The notes under the pieces were generated by a model. It was given only the letters and a program-made list of their open reading frames with translations, ran no database searches and was not told the DNA's origin. Made by a program: the position numbers and the translations under genes. This document shows positions 44,700 to 53,898 of a DNA stretch of 64,000 nucleotides, in pieces (the first letter of the stretch is position 1; each line of letters opens with the position of its first letter). The stretch is from contig JAOARQ010000053.1 in the NCBI GenBank assembly GCA_025210455.1, forward strand, positions 26,231 to 90,230. The letters are read 5' to 3'. Origin of the DNA: Pelagimonas sp. (lineage in GTDB: Bacteria > Pseudomonadota > Alphaproteobacteria > Rhodobacterales > Rhodobacteraceae).

Positions 44700-44978
44700 C
44701 TAGGGTTGACGAAATTTCTGTATTTGCGTCGTTTTCAACGCATCCATGCCGTGGCGCGTGGCTGCGGTGATCCATTCAGCCAATTCTTCGTCACTCAGAG
44801 AATACCGGTCCTTTGCTTGACGATCTGATATCAGACCGTACTGTACCGCCTTAACCACTGCCGCTTTGCGCGAAGCAACCCAACGCCGGGTGTCGGCGGG
44901 CGGCAGATCTGCACGGGTCATCATGCTGCCATCCGGAAGCTTTACGGCACGCGGACCATCCACTTTCTTCAAAAACAT
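44700..44978 (-). CDS. sciP: SciP-type CtrA inhibitor (DUF1153)
   Basis: 92 residues of the DUF1153 family. In Caulobacter SciP binds CtrA and blocks its recruitment of RNA polymerase. The conserved core is ADLPPADTRRWVASRKAAVV followed by AVQYGLIS and YSLSDEELAEW, and the end is KTTQIQKFR, close to the Caulobacter protein. The N-terminus (MFLKKVDGPRAVKLPDGSMM) is family-typical. The gene lies about 95 bases upstream of ctrA on the same strand, so activator and its small inhibitor may be coordinated. Confidence 0.93.
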   Translation of the reverse strand: MFLKKVDGPRAVKLPDGSMMTRADLPPADTRRWVASRKAAVVKAVQYGLISDRQAKDRYSLSDEELAEWITAATRHGMDALKTTQIQKFRQP

Positions 44979-45047
44979 ACTTTGCTACTCCATGCTCCGA
45001 TGGATCCATGAAGCCATGTCGCTCTTAACGGTGGCTGAAACCGCCTC

Positions 45048-45075
45048 TTGAGAGTATGTAGGATTTTCTTATATT
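45048..45075 (+). promoter_or_regulatory. Sigma70-type promoter of mnmA
   Basis: TTGAGA and TATATT with a 16-base spacer, placing the start of transcription about 18 bases before the mnmA ATG. Confidence 0.6.
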
Positions 45076-45099
45076 CCGTCCGTTCTACGGAGAAACGCC

Positions 45100-46230
45100 A
45101 TGCCAGACCTGAATTCCCTCGGCTTCGCCAAGCCCCCATCCGAGACCCGCGTGGTCGTCGCCATGTCCGGTGGTGTCGACAGTTCTGTGGTGGCGGCGCA
45201 GCTAAAAGATGAAGGATATGATGTAGTTGGCGTGACTTTGCAGCTTTACGACCATGGGGCTGCACTGGCCAAAAAGGGGGCCTGCTGTGCGGGGATCGAT
45301 ATCCATGACGCCCGTCGTGTGGCCGAAGAAATGGGCTTTCCCCATTACGTTCTGGATTATGAGAACATTTTTCAAGAAGCTGTCATAGAAGAGTTCGCCG
45401 ACAGCTATCTCGGGGGTGCAACCCCGGTCCCCTGTATTCGCTGTAACGAACGCGTGAAGTTCAAAGATCTGCTGGAAACCGCCAAAGATCTCGAAGCCGA
45501 CTGCATGGCAACGGGCCATTATATCCAGCGTAAAATGGGCATGCAGGGCGCCGAGCTACATTCAGCCACCGATGCCAATCGCGATCAAAGCTATTTTCTG
45601 TTCTCAACCACGCCGGAACAGCTTGATTTTCTTCGCTTTCCGCTGGGGCACCTGCCGTCAAAAGACGCCACCCGCGAACTGGCCGCCAAATACGGGCTGG
45701 CGGTGGCGGACAAGCCCGACAGTCAGGATATCTGCTTTGTCCCCGACGGGAATTACGCCGGTGTGATTGAAAAACTACGCCCCGGCGCCGCTGAACCCGG
45801 CGAGATCGTGCATGCGGATGGGCGTGTTCTCGGCCAGCACAAAGGGGTGATTCACTATACCATCGGCCAAAGACGTGGCCTGGGGATCGGCGGCCTATCT
45901 GAGCCGCTCTATGTGGTCAAACTGGATGTAGACAACAAACAAGTGGTTGTGGGGCCAAAAGAAATGCTCTCGACCCGCACCGTGCCGGTGCGTGAAATCA
46001 ACTGGCTGGGCGATGAGCCTTTCACCTCTCGCGAGGAATGGCATCTGGCGGTCAAGGTGCGTTCGACCCGCCCGCCCCGCGATGCGATCATCCGCCCCCT
46101 GTCAGAGACCACAGCAGAGGTCGAACTGATCACCGCCGAAGAAGGCATCAGCCCCGGACAGGCCTGCGTCTTCTATTCCCCGGACGACAGCCGCATCTAT
46201 GGTGGCGGCTGGATCTGGCGCGGATACTGA
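45100..46230 (+). CDS. mnmA: tRNA-specific 2-thiouridylase
   Basis: Thiolates U34 of Glu, Gln and Lys tRNAs with ATP and sulfur passed from IscS/Tus proteins. 376 residues: PP-loop motif [10 protein letters not shown] near residue 25, [13 protein letters not shown], catalytic Cys112 in [10 protein letters not shown] and Cys212 in DSQDICFVP, and the C-terminal beta-barrel end GQACVFY. Monocistronic, divergent from sciP. Confidence 0.97.
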   Translation: MPDLNSLGFAKPPSETRVVVAMSGGVDSSVVAAQLKDEGYDVVGVTLQLYDHGAALAKKGACCAGIDIHDARRVAEEMGFPHYVLDYENIFQEAVIEEFADSYLGGATPVPCIRCNERVKFKDLLETAKDLEADCMATGHYIQRKMGMQGAELHSATDANRDQSYFLFSTTPEQLDFLRFPLGHLPSKDATRELAAKYGLAVADKPDSQDICFVPDGNYAGVIEKLRPGAAEPGEIVHADGRVLGQHKGVIHYTIGQRRGLGIGGLSEPLYVVKLDVDNKQVVVGPKEMLSTRTVPVREINWLGDEPFTSREEWHLAVKVRSTRPPRDAIIRPLSETTAEVELITAEEGISPGQACVFYSPDDSRIYGGGWIWRGY

Positions 46231-46603
46231 TTCTGCGTCAGCCCGCCTCAGGCACATCTCATGCACAAAGCATGCACATTCCATACGCATGCTGTGCGGG
46301 ACCTGCGGCGCAATCGCCCGATGCATAGTCTGGATAAAATTTCCTTGCACCGTCGTCGCACTGCCGGTCCAAAATCAACCCAAGATTGCACAGCATTCCT
46401 AAAAATGGAAAGGTCTTGTTAACCTTTCAAAGCCTTACAAAAGGCTTGCAGCAAAGCACGCGCAACACCAGCTTCCACGCGAACCTATGAGTCGCAGCAC
46501 AAACATCACCCCACGCGGCAGCCCGAGGCATTTGGCGCAGCCAAATTCCGAGACATCCAGCGTGCGGTGCAGCCGCACTCAATCTAATAGCAGTTCAGAA
46601 AAA
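46231..46603. other. Intergenic stretch without a recognised gene
   Basis: About 370 bases between convergent mnmA and the ketoacyl synthase gene. It contains repeated GCATGC motifs around 46270-46295 and two small inverted repeats near 46409-46446. No tRNA, small RNA family or coding frame could be supported. Confidence 0.5.
46401..46427 (-). terminator. Possible terminator of the lpxD-acp-KAS operon
   Basis: On the minus strand AAAGGT and ACCTTT flank a 7-base loop and are followed by CCATTTTT. It lies about 180 bases beyond the ketoacyl synthase stop, farther than usual, so this is tentative. Confidence 0.4.
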
Positions 46604-47812
46604 TTATACCCGCGCCAGGGCCAGAACAGCGTTCAACCCACCAAAGGCAAAGGCATTCGACAAGACCACATCCACCTCGGCGTCGCGGGCCTCATTGGGC
46701 ACCACATCCAGAGCACATTCCGGGTCTGGCTCTTCATAGCCGATGGTGGGGGCAATCACCCCATCTTGCAGCGCCATCAGGCAGGCAAACAGCTCCACCG
46801 CGCCGGTGCCACCGATCAAATGGCCATGCATGGATTTGGTCGACGACATCATCAACGTATCCGCATGGGTGCCAAACACATCGGCCACCGCCGCGCATTC
46901 GGTTTTGTCATTGGCCGCGGTGCCCGTGCCGTGGGCATTGATATAGGTCACCCGCTCTTTGGCGATCCGCGCATCCTGCAGCGCGCCGGAAATCGCCCGC
47001 GCGGCGCCCTGTTTTGACGGCATCACAATATCCGCCGCATCCGAGGTCATAGCAAACCCCAGCACTTCACCCAGGATTTGCGCACCACGCGCTTTGGCGT
47101 GTTCGTATTCCTCAAAGACAAAGACCCCGGCCCCTTCGCCCTGCACCATCCCGTTGCGGGTGGCGCTGAAGGGGCGGCAGGCGTCTTTCGACATGACGCG
47201 TAGCCCTTCCCAGGCTTTGACGCCGCCAAAGCACAACATGGATTCAGATCCGCCCGTGATCATCGCCCTGCACAGGCCGGTGCGGATCATCTGAAACGCC
47301 TGCCCCATTGCGTGATTGGAACTGGCGCAGGCGGTGGCCACGGTAAAGGACGGACCTTTGAGGTTAAACTCCATGCTGACATGGCTGGCGGCCGCGTTGT
47401 TCATCAGCTTGGGCACCACAAAGGGGTGCACGCGATTTTTGCCCTCTTCATAGACCGCACGATAGTTTTCATCCTGCGTGGTCAGCCCTCCGCCCGAGGT
47501 GCCCAGCACCACGCCGGATTTATTCGCCAGCTCACCGCCAAAGGTCAGCCCCGCCTGCTCGACCGCCTGCCGGGCTGCAATCAGGGTGAACTGGGTAAAG
47601 CGATCATAAAGCGCAAGCTGCTGACGGTTAAAGACGGTTTCGGCTTCAAAGCCTTTGACCTGCGCACCGATTTTCACCGCAAGGCGATCCACATCGCGAA
47701 ACTCAAGTTCGCCAATGCCGCAGCGCCCTTCGCGCATCGCCTGATAGGTTTCCGGCACCGATTGCCCCAGAGGATTGATCGTGCCCGCGCCCGTAATGAC
47801 AACCCGGAACAT
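46604..47812 (-). CDS. Beta-ketoacyl-ACP synthase, FabF (KAS II) type
   Basis: Condenses malonyl-ACP with an acyl chain. 402 residues with the thiolase-fold Cys-His-His triad: Cys in TACASSNHA near 165, His in NAHGTGTAANDKTE and His in MHGHLIGGTGAVE. Being next to a dedicated acyl carrier protein and lpxD, rather than in the usual fab cluster, suggests a specialised chain for lipid A or another lipid rather than bulk fatty-acid synthesis. The start overlaps the ACP stop by one base (TGATG). Confidence 0.92.
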   Translation of the reverse strand: MFRVVITGAGTINPLGQSVPETYQAMREGRCGIGELEFRDVDRLAVKIGAQVKGFEAETVFNRQQLALYDRFTQFTLIAARQAVEQAGLTFGGELANKSGVVLGTSGGGLTTQDENYRAVYEEGKNRVHPFVVPKLMNNAAASHVSMEFNLKGPSFTVATACASSNHAMGQAFQMIRTGLCRAMITGGSESMLCFGGVKAWEGLRVMSKDACRPFSATRNGMVQGEGAGVFVFEEYEHAKARGAQILGEVLGFAMTSDAADIVMPSKQGAARAISGALQDARIAKERVTYINAHGTGTAANDKTECAAVADVFGTHADTLMMSSTKSMHGHLIGGTGAVELFACLMALQDGVIAPTIGYEEPDPECALDVVPNEARDAEVDVVLSNAFAFGGLNAVLALARV

Positions 47813-48069
47813 CAGGGTTTCTCGGCGATCAGCTTTTCAATGCCTTCGATGATCTTGGCCACCGAGGAAATATCAAAGTCGCTTTCTGAGGGGTCATTGG
47901 CGTTGAAGGGCACGGAAATGTCAAAGCTCTCTTCGATGGCAAAGATGCTTTCCACCAGACCAAGGCTGTCAATGCCCAGATCTTCTGGCGTGCTGTCGAG
48001 TGTCACATCTGACACCTCCAGCATGGCCTGTTCCGCGATAATTTCGATCACCTTGTCCTGAACGCTCAT
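47812..48069 (-). CDS. Acyl carrier protein
   Basis: 85 residues. The 4'-phosphopantetheine serine is Ser35 in DLGIDSLGLVE. The rest has the expected acidic helices (IEEFAIEE-like), with fewer acidic residues than housekeeping AcpP. ATG 48069 follows GAGGGGG; upstream in-frame codons would add five residues. It sits between lpxD and a ketoacyl synthase in one operon, so it may carry a dedicated acyl chain (for example for lipid A) rather than serve the main fatty-acid system. Confidence 0.93.
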   Translation of the reverse strand: MSVQDKVIEIIAEQAMLEVSDVTLDSTPEDLGIDSLGLVESIFAIEESFDISVPFNANDPSESDFDISSVAKIIEGIEKLIAEKP

Positions 48070-48106
48070 GACAAGCCCCCTCAATTCAATAGAACCTGGG
48101 GATGAT

Positions 48107-49198
48107 TTAGTCGCTCGCGCCCAGCTTGGAAACCGCTTTCTTCAATTCGGCCACCTCCTTGAACAGTCTGGGCAGGCGGCGGAAGCCTTTGTAAGACTCA
48201 ACCTGAGACTCCATCTTCATGGCCGGATAGCCAAGCACCACACGGCCCGCAGGCACATTTGACAGCACCACCGAGGCCCCGCCCAGGATCGCCCGGTCGC
48301 CAATGTGAAGATTATCTGACACCCCGGATTGCCCGCCCAGAACGACGTTGTTTCCGATCACAGAGGACCCAGCGACACCAACCTGCGCGCAGATCATGCA
48401 GTCGGTGCCCAGCACAACATTGTGGCCGATCTGCACGAGATTGTCGAATTTGCAGCCATTGCCCACCTGCGTGTCGCGCACGGTGCCGCGGTCGATACAG
48501 CTGTTGGCCCCCAGTTCCACGTCGTCACCAATAGTGACCGACCCAAGGGAATGGATGCGCACCCAGGGCTGCGCGTCATCTGTACCTTCAGCCCCAAGGC
48601 TGGCGCGGGCCTTTTCCACGCCCGAGGGTTCCGGGGTGACAAAGGAAAACCCGTCTGCCCCCACAACCGCGCCGGGATGGGCGATAAAGCGGGCGCCGAT
48701 GCGCACGCGGGCGCCGATTTTCACCCCGGCGTGCAGCAGGGCATTGGCACCGATCTGTGTCTCCCAGCCGATCTGCACATGCGGGCCGATGACCGCGCCA
48801 TCACCGATGACAGCCCCGGCCCCAATCACCGCCAGTGGCCCGACAGAGATATCTGCACCCAATTGCGCGCTGGGGTCGATCACCGCTGAAGGGTGGATGC
48901 CCGGCGCATAGCCCTGCCCCTTGTCCATCATCGCGGACAGGCCGGTCATGGCATAGCGCGGGCGGCCTGCCAGAATCGCGCCTTTCAGCCCAAAGCCCTG
49001 CCAGTCGGCCCCGTCCCACAGCATCGCCGCCTGCGCCTGCCCGTCTTTGATGCCTTCGGCAAAATCAGGCCGCATGGCCAGCGCCAGTTCATCGGGCTGC
49101 GCCGAGGCGGGTTCAGCCACAGCGCGGATCGGCAGCGTGCCATCGCCCTGAACGCTCAGCCCCAGTGCCTTGGCAATGTCATTGAGTGTATGGGTCAT
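48107..49198 (-). CDS. lpxD: UDP-3-O-acylglucosamine N-acyltransferase
   Basis: Adds the second 3-hydroxyacyl chain in lipid A biosynthesis, cytoplasmic, using acyl-ACP. 363 residues: N-terminal uridine-binding domain, then a left-handed beta-helix of hexapeptide repeats ([17 protein letters not shown]...) with the catalytic histidine region FVTPEPSG and [15 protein letters not shown]. First gene of an operon lpxD - ACP - ketoacyl synthase. The usual neighbours lpxA/fabZ are absent here, so this operon is a separate arrangement. Confidence 0.95.
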   Translation of the reverse strand: MTHTLNDIAKALGLSVQGDGTLPIRAVAEPASAQPDELALAMRPDFAEGIKDGQAQAAMLWDGADWQGFGLKGAILAGRPRYAMTGLSAMMDKGQGYAPGIHPSAVIDPSAQLGADISVGPLAVIGAGAVIGDGAVIGPHVQIGWETQIGANALLHAGVKIGARVRIGARFIAHPGAVVGADGFSFVTPEPSGVEKARASLGAEGTDDAQPWVRIHSLGSVTIGDDVELGANSCIDRGTVRDTQVGNGCKFDNLVQIGHNVVLGTDCMICAQVGVAGSSVIGNNVVLGGQSGVSDNLHIGDRAILGGASVVLSNVPAGRVVLGYPAMKMESQVESYKGFRRLPRLFKEVAELKKAVSKLGASD

Positions 49199-49277
49199 GA
49201 AGTAGCTCCGATTTGTTTGGCACGGGTTTAGGCCTTTGGCACGGGCTGCTCAAGTGTGTGTGACAGGGACAAGAAAT

Positions 49278-49988
49278 CTATTGGGCTTTGCCCTTATCCT
49301 GACGATACTCCCAAAGCTTATATTCCACCATTTTGAACTTGCGAAAAGAAGGTCGGACATTGATCAGTCGATCAACACTCACATCTTTCAGCTTTTTCGG
49401 ATCTTTGGCGAACTTGGAATTGTGCCCAACAATGATCTCTTTGAGCTCTAAATCTTCACCAAAACTTTCGTAGCAAAATTTTCCGCTGCGCTTCTCGCTA
49501 ATTTGGCTCCTGTTGAGATCGCACCAAACCCGCCATTCATTTTCATACGCCCAATGAACACTTTTCGTGCGTTTCGCGTAATCCATCATTTCATCACGAT
49601 ACTTCCGATCCGTTTCAACATGCTGTCGAAGTGGTCGCAGTTGGTTCACATAAGAGATTGGTGCAGCCCTGGACAATGGCACATCAAAGCCAAGGCAGAC
49701 GCCTGCATGATTGTCCGCGTAGTGCGCCCACATGGTTGGCACATCCCAATCACCAGAAAAGGAAATAAACCCTGTCCTCCTCGATAGGCTCCCGATTTGC
49801 TCCCTCCAAAAAGAGCGGAGAGTTTTTCCTGTTTTTCCTTTGCCAAAGTCGAAGGGTCGCAACTCGAACAAATCATTGACCTTGTTGGGAAAAGATAATT
49901 TCAGCCGGCGCATCTCAACATTTTCTAGCGCCCATTTGTCAGTTACAAAATTGTAGAGGCGAATGTTCTTCAATGTTGATTCAGTCAT
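49278..49988 (-). CDS. DUF2971 family protein
   Basis: 236 residues. The DUF2971 motifs are WAHYADNHAGVCLGFDV near 90 and SVHWAYENEWRV near 155; function of the family is unknown, though it appears in mobile and defence regions. The DNA has visibly lower GC than the genes on either side, suggesting acquisition. ATG 49988 is preferred to the preceding TTG (49997). It lies alone between lpxD and an FAD oxidoreductase, transcribed leftwards, without obvious partners. Confidence 0.8.
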   Translation of the reverse strand: MTESTLKNIRLYNFVTDKWALENVEMRRLKLSFPNKVNDLFELRPFDFGKGKTGKTLRSFWREQIGSLSRRTGFISFSGDWDVPTMWAHYADNHAGVCLGFDVPLSRAAPISYVNQLRPLRQHVETDRKYRDEMMDYAKRTKSVHWAYENEWRVWCDLNRSQISEKRSGKFCYESFGEDLELKEIIVGHNSKFAKDPKKLKDVSVDRLINVRPSFRKFKMVEYKLWEYRQDKGKAQ

Positions 49989-50028
49989 GATTGTCAAACC
50001 ATTTTAAAAATTAGGAATTGCCACCCCC

Positions 50029-51126
50029 TCACTTGGGATAGAAACGAGAAGGCTCAAGAGCCGCAAGTAAGTCATCCGACAAAGCCGTATTCCGCCCGGT
50101 GACCAGATCCGCCGCAAGCTGCGATAGCACCGGGGCGGTCTGGATGCCATAGCCGCCCTGCCCGGCCAGCCAGAAGAAACAATCAGCCAGCGGATCAAAC
50201 CCCACAACCGGGGAATTGTCAGGGGCAAAGCTGCGCAGGCCGGCCCAGTTGCTTTCGACCCGCGTCACGGGCATGGTCACGCGCTGTTCAAAACGGTCCA
50301 GACCCTCGGCCAGCACCATGTCATCCGCCCAGGCATCCTGCGGCGCAACCGGATCGGCATCCGCAGGGCTGACCATCAGCAGACCGCTTTGCGGCTTGGA
50401 ATAAACGGTTTCGCTGGCGGTCACCCACATTGGCCATTGGTTGATGTCATACCCCTCTGGCGCGGGCAAAAGCGCGGCTGAGCGCCGCTTTGGGGTGATC
50501 TGAATTGGCAGCGCCCCGGCCATCTGACCGACCTGCTGCGCCCAGGCCCCGGCGGCGTTGATCACCACGGGTGCGTGAAACTGGCCCTGCGGGGTGTCAA
50601 TCTGCCAAAGCCCGTCGCGCCGGGTCAGCCCCTGCACCGGGGCTTTCAACAGCACCTCACCGCCGCGCGCCCGGAACTGGCGCAGATAGCCCGAAAGCAT
50701 ACGATCCACATCAATATCCTGCGCATCACGTTCAATCGCCGCGCCTGCGATCTTGTCGCGGCGCAGGATTGGCACCAACTCAGCGGCCTGCGCAGCATTC
50801 AGCCGCTCCACGCCCTGCGCCCCCTGCAGGTAGTCATCCAGCAGAGTTAGTTCCTCTTCGGAAGCGATGACCATTTCCCCGCGCGGTGTGAGCAGGCTGT
50901 CATCCGAGACCCCTTCGGGGGTGTCCAGAAACGGGGCGGAGAGCGTATTAAGCGCGCGCAATGTGTCATTGCCATAGTTGCGCACAAATATCGCCGCCGA
51001 GCGCCCGGAGGCGTGGTAGCCGGTCACAAGTTCCTGCTCAAGGATCAGAACCCGCGCCTGATCAGCCAAAACAGCCCCTGCGCTGATACCTGCGATCCCG
51101 CCCCCGATGATAATAACGTCGTACAT
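50029..51126 (-). CDS. FAD-dependent oxidoreductase, DAO/glycine oxidase type
   Basis: 365 residues; N-terminal Rossmann dinucleotide site YDVIIIGGGIAGISAGAVLA, a typical DadA/ThiO fold, and the C-terminal FAD motif SNWAGLRSFAPDNSP and LAGQGGYGIQTAP. Oxidises a D-amino acid, sarcosine or other N-substituted glycine; the substrate is not evident. No respiratory or glycine-cleavage neighbours. Preceded on the same strand by the L,D-transpeptidase region, separated by about 90 bases. Confidence 0.9.
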   Translation of the reverse strand: MYDVIIIGGGIAGISAGAVLADQARVLILEQELVTGYHASGRSAAIFVRNYGNDTLRALNTLSAPFLDTPEGVSDDSLLTPRGEMVIASEEELTLLDDYLQGAQGVERLNAAQAAELVPILRRDKIAGAAIERDAQDIDVDRMLSGYLRQFRARGGEVLLKAPVQGLTRRDGLWQIDTPQGQFHAPVVINAAGAWAQQVGQMAGALPIQITPKRRSAALLPAPEGYDINQWPMWVTASETVYSKPQSGLLMVSPADADPVAPQDAWADDMVLAEGLDRFEQRVTMPVTRVESNWAGLRSFAPDNSPVVGFDPLADCFFWLAGQGGYGIQTAPVLSQLAADLVTGRNTALSDDLLAALEPSRFYPK

Positions 51127-51213
51127 ACTGCCCCCAAATGCAAAGCACCGCCCAGAGGCGGTGCTTGATTTAGAGAGCGGACCAGCGGCAAAAGCAAGGG
51201 CCCGATGTGCCGA

Positions 51214-52848
51214 TCAGCTGTCCCCAACCCGCAGCGCAACCCCCTGCGCCTGCAAGGCTTTCCACAGTTTCTGATCGCGCTGATAGACATCATTGCGATA
51301 GTTCACCTTGCCTTTGGCCTTGGTGAAGGCGGTGCGATAGATCAGGTGAACCGGCACCTGCTGATCCAGCAGCACCTTGGTATTTTCGCCAGAGCGCAGG
51401 ATGCGCTGGAAATAGCCTTTGGGATCGGATTCCTGTTTTGCCAGAATGGCATAGGCAAAATCATGTGGATCGTTCAGGCGGATACAGCCGTGGCTGAAGG
51501 TGCGCACCGCGCGTTTGAACAGAGCCTTTTGCGGTGTGTCATGCAGGTAGATGTTGTATTTGTTCGGGAACATGAATTTCACAGTTCCCAGCGCATTGCG
51601 CGGGCCGGGCCGCTGGCGCATGGAGAACGGGAAGCTGCGCCCGGAATACTGCGAGAAATCCCGCCCGCGCCCAACAACATTGCCGCGCCCGTCGACGATA
51701 TCCAGATGCCCGGCGGCACCGGGGTTTGAGCGCAGCAGCGGCAGATATTCATTCACGATGATCGAACGCGGCACATACCAGTAAGGATTGATGACGATAT
51801 GTTCCATCACATCCGAAAATTCAGGGGTACGGCGGTCGTAATCCTGATGCCCGATGACCGAGCGGGTTTCATAGGTCAGCTTATTGTCGTCAAAGATCTG
51901 GGCGTGGAAATTCACCAGATTCACCCGCACATGCCGTTGCCCCAGCCCCTCGGGCAGGTTCAGCCAGCGTTCACGTTCCATCGCGACCATGACGGATTTC
52001 AGGCGCTCCACCGCTGAGGTGTTGATCGCCTTCAAGGTGCCGCCGCCTGCAACGCCATCGACCTCAAGCCCGTGGTCTTCCTGAAAGGCTGAAACGGCAG
52101 CCTGCAGCTGATCATCAAAACGCGCGCTGAGCGATGGGGCCATATAGCCCATGCGGGTCAGACGATCGCGCAGGGCCACCACATTGGTGCCGCTGTCGCC
52201 CGGTTTCAGCTTTGAGCCGCGCACGGTCTGCCCCCAGCCGCCCTGGCGAATCTTGTGTTCCAGCTTCAGCTTGGCGCGCATCAGACGGGCATATTCCGGG
52301 GTGGCGGGCACCAGATCGCGGAACACCGCAGTGGGATCTTCATTGGTGATACGGCTTAGCAGAACGTCTGCATCACGGCGCGGCGGTTTGCGTTTGATGC
52401 CTGAAATCACCTTGCCCGGCTCAAGAATGCCGGATTGCAGATCATTGGCGAATTGCAGGAACTGGCGCGACAGGTCGATTTCAAGTTCGCCTCGCGCCCG
52501 GCCATTGGGAACATCTGATAGGCGGGCCATCAGATCATCGGCATTATAGCGCGACACCGGCAGCCCATGATCCGAGGCCAGCGCAAAAGCCGCCAGCAGC
52601 GCCTGACGGCGCGCCTGATCTGCGGCGCTGTCCCCTGTCCAAATCGGGTCGAAATTTCGGGCGCGATAAAAGGCCGCCATGCCCTGATTATCATCAAGGT
52701 TTTCAGCGACCGCCTGTTTGAAAGCCGTGACAGAAAAGGAAAAATCCGTTGCAGTTTGCGCCATGGCCCCATTGGCAAACGCCAGGCATCCTGCCAGTAC
52801 AGCACCGCGCAGCGGTGTGCGCATCAGGTGGGTTTTCAAATCTTTCAT
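51214..52848 (-). CDS. L,D-transpeptidase, YcbB/LdtD type
   Basis: 544 residues, exported (signal peptide ending in GAMA at about residue 30). The peptidoglycan-binding segment is RDRLTRMGYMAPSLSARFDD near 230, and the YkuD catalytic domain carries Cys455 in SHGCIRLNDP, together with the preceding His of the HGC motif. Makes 3-3 peptidoglycan cross-links or attaches lipoprotein. Divergent from the DUF882 peptidase: E. coli pairs the same two activities (LdtD and MepK), where the second cleaves the 3-3 links made by the first. Confidence 0.92.
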   Translation of the reverse strand: MKDLKTHLMRTPLRGAVLAGCLAFANGAMAQTATDFSFSVTAFKQAVAENLDDNQGMAAFYRARNFDPIWTGDSAADQARRQALLAAFALASDHGLPVSRYNADDLMARLSDVPNGRARGELEIDLSRQFLQFANDLQSGILEPGKVISGIKRKPPRRDADVLLSRITNEDPTAVFRDLVPATPEYARLMRAKLKLEHKIRQGGWGQTVRGSKLKPGDSGTNVVALRDRLTRMGYMAPSLSARFDDQLQAAVSAFQEDHGLEVDGVAGGGTLKAINTSAVERLKSVMVAMERERWLNLPEGLGQRHVRVNLVNFHAQIFDDNKLTYETRSVIGHQDYDRRTPEFSDVMEHIVINPYWYVPRSIIVNEYLPLLRSNPGAAGHLDIVDGRGNVVGRGRDFSQYSGRSFPFSMRQRPGPRNALGTVKFMFPNKYNIYLHDTPQKALFKRAVRTFSHGCIRLNDPHDFAYAILAKQESDPKGYFQRILRSGENTKVLLDQQVPVHLIYRTAFTKAKGKVNYRNDVYQRDQKLWKALQAQGVALRVGDS

Positions 52849-53165
52849 AACAATGTCCCGTCTCGTCTTCGCGCGTGTAACCGTTTAAAACAGTGTGGAA
52901 ACAGGGGGCGGCCCTGTCTACTCACAATTTCGCCATCCTTAGCGCCGTGGCACTATGGCCTCAATGGAAACATTGTGGTCACAGTCTCAAAAGTATTAAG
53001 CGGAAAATAGCCCATTTCCCCTTGATCAATTCTAAACATCGAAATCTTCCTTTTTTAGTAACCTGATTCGTGTCATACAAATGCCGACATCTGGGGATAG
53101 ATGGCAGGTGGCGTACAACGATGCGCCCATGACAGGTAAATGCGACCACGGGACAGGCGCTTACA
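52849..53165. other. Divergent intergenic region between the L,D-transpeptidase and DUF882 genes
   Basis: About 320 bases. No gene is visible. It must carry both promoters. Confidence 0.5.
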
Positions 53166-53735
53166 ATGACAAAGACTCAGACTGGTGGGTTTACCCGCCG
53201 CGGTATCCTTGGGGCTTTTGCAGCGACAGCAGTTGCCGCAGCCCCCACCTATTCGAATGCCGCCGGCTTTCTGCGCGGCTCTGGCGATATCCGCCGGTTG
53301 CGGATGTATTCCGGTCGCACAGGTGAACGGATCGACATGATCTACTGGATCGAGGGCGATTATCTGGCCGACGCCATGAAGGAAATCAATCACTTCATGC
53401 GCGACTGGCGCACCAATGATGTCAAACGCATCGACACCCGCACCATTGATATCATGGCCGCCGCGCATAATCTGATGGATGTGACCGAGCCTTACATGCT
53501 GATTTCTGGCTATCGCAGCCCGCGCACCAATGCGATGCTGCGCTCGCGGTCATCAGGTGTGGCCAAGAATTCACGTCACCTGAAAGGTCAGGCTGCGGAT
53601 CTGCGTCTGGGATCACGCTCTGTCAGCCAGATGGCGCGCGCTGCACAATCCTGTGGCGGCGGCGGCGTGGGCCGTTATTCGCGCTCTAACTTTGTTCACA
53701 TGGATTGCGGGCCCGTACGCAGCTGGGGACGGTAA
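53166..53735 (+). CDS. DUF882/M15 peptidase, MepK-like murein endopeptidase
   Basis: 189 residues. A Tat-type signal (TRRGILGAFAATAVAAAP) directs export. The DUF882/peptidase M15 zinc site is RHLKGQAADLRL (His, Asp) and FVHMDCGPVR (His). Expected to cleave 3-3 cross-links (MepK activity), complementing the divergent L,D-transpeptidase. ATG 53166 is followed directly by the Tat motif; no strong ribosome site is visible. A terminator follows. Confidence 0.9.
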   Translation: MTKTQTGGFTRRGILGAFAATAVAAAPTYSNAAGFLRGSGDIRRLRMYSGRTGERIDMIYWIEGDYLADAMKEINHFMRDWRTNDVKRIDTRTIDIMAAAHNLMDVTEPYMLISGYRSPRTNAMLRSRSSGVAKNSRHLKGQAADLRLGSRSVSQMARAAQSCGGGGVGRYSRSNFVHMDCGPVRSWGR

Positions 53736-53779
53736 GGGGACACAATCAGGACCCGCTGAAAATCTAACTATTTATAAAG

Positions 53780-53802
53780 AGCGCCCCAGACGGGGCGTTT
53801 TT
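53780..53802 (+). terminator. Terminator after the DUF882 gene
   Basis: CGCCCC and GGGGCG with an AGAC loop, followed by TTTTTC, about 45 bases after the stop. Confidence 0.8.
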
Positions 53803-53898
53803 CGATTCAAGACCTCAATGATGGGCTTTTAGACCGCCAGAGACATCAAGAACCAGTCAGGTTTCCCCTACCCTTTGGCGCTGGGATCTGGGGCCTAC

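Noticed and set aside
45025..45039. CtrA box TTAA-N7-TGAA between sciP and mnmA
   Set aside because: Half of the site deviates from TTAA, so it is too weak to list.
46231..46603. Possible small RNA in the mnmA/ketoacyl synthase gap
   Set aside because: Several short inverted repeats exist but none matches a known RNA or forms a convincing promoter-terminator unit.
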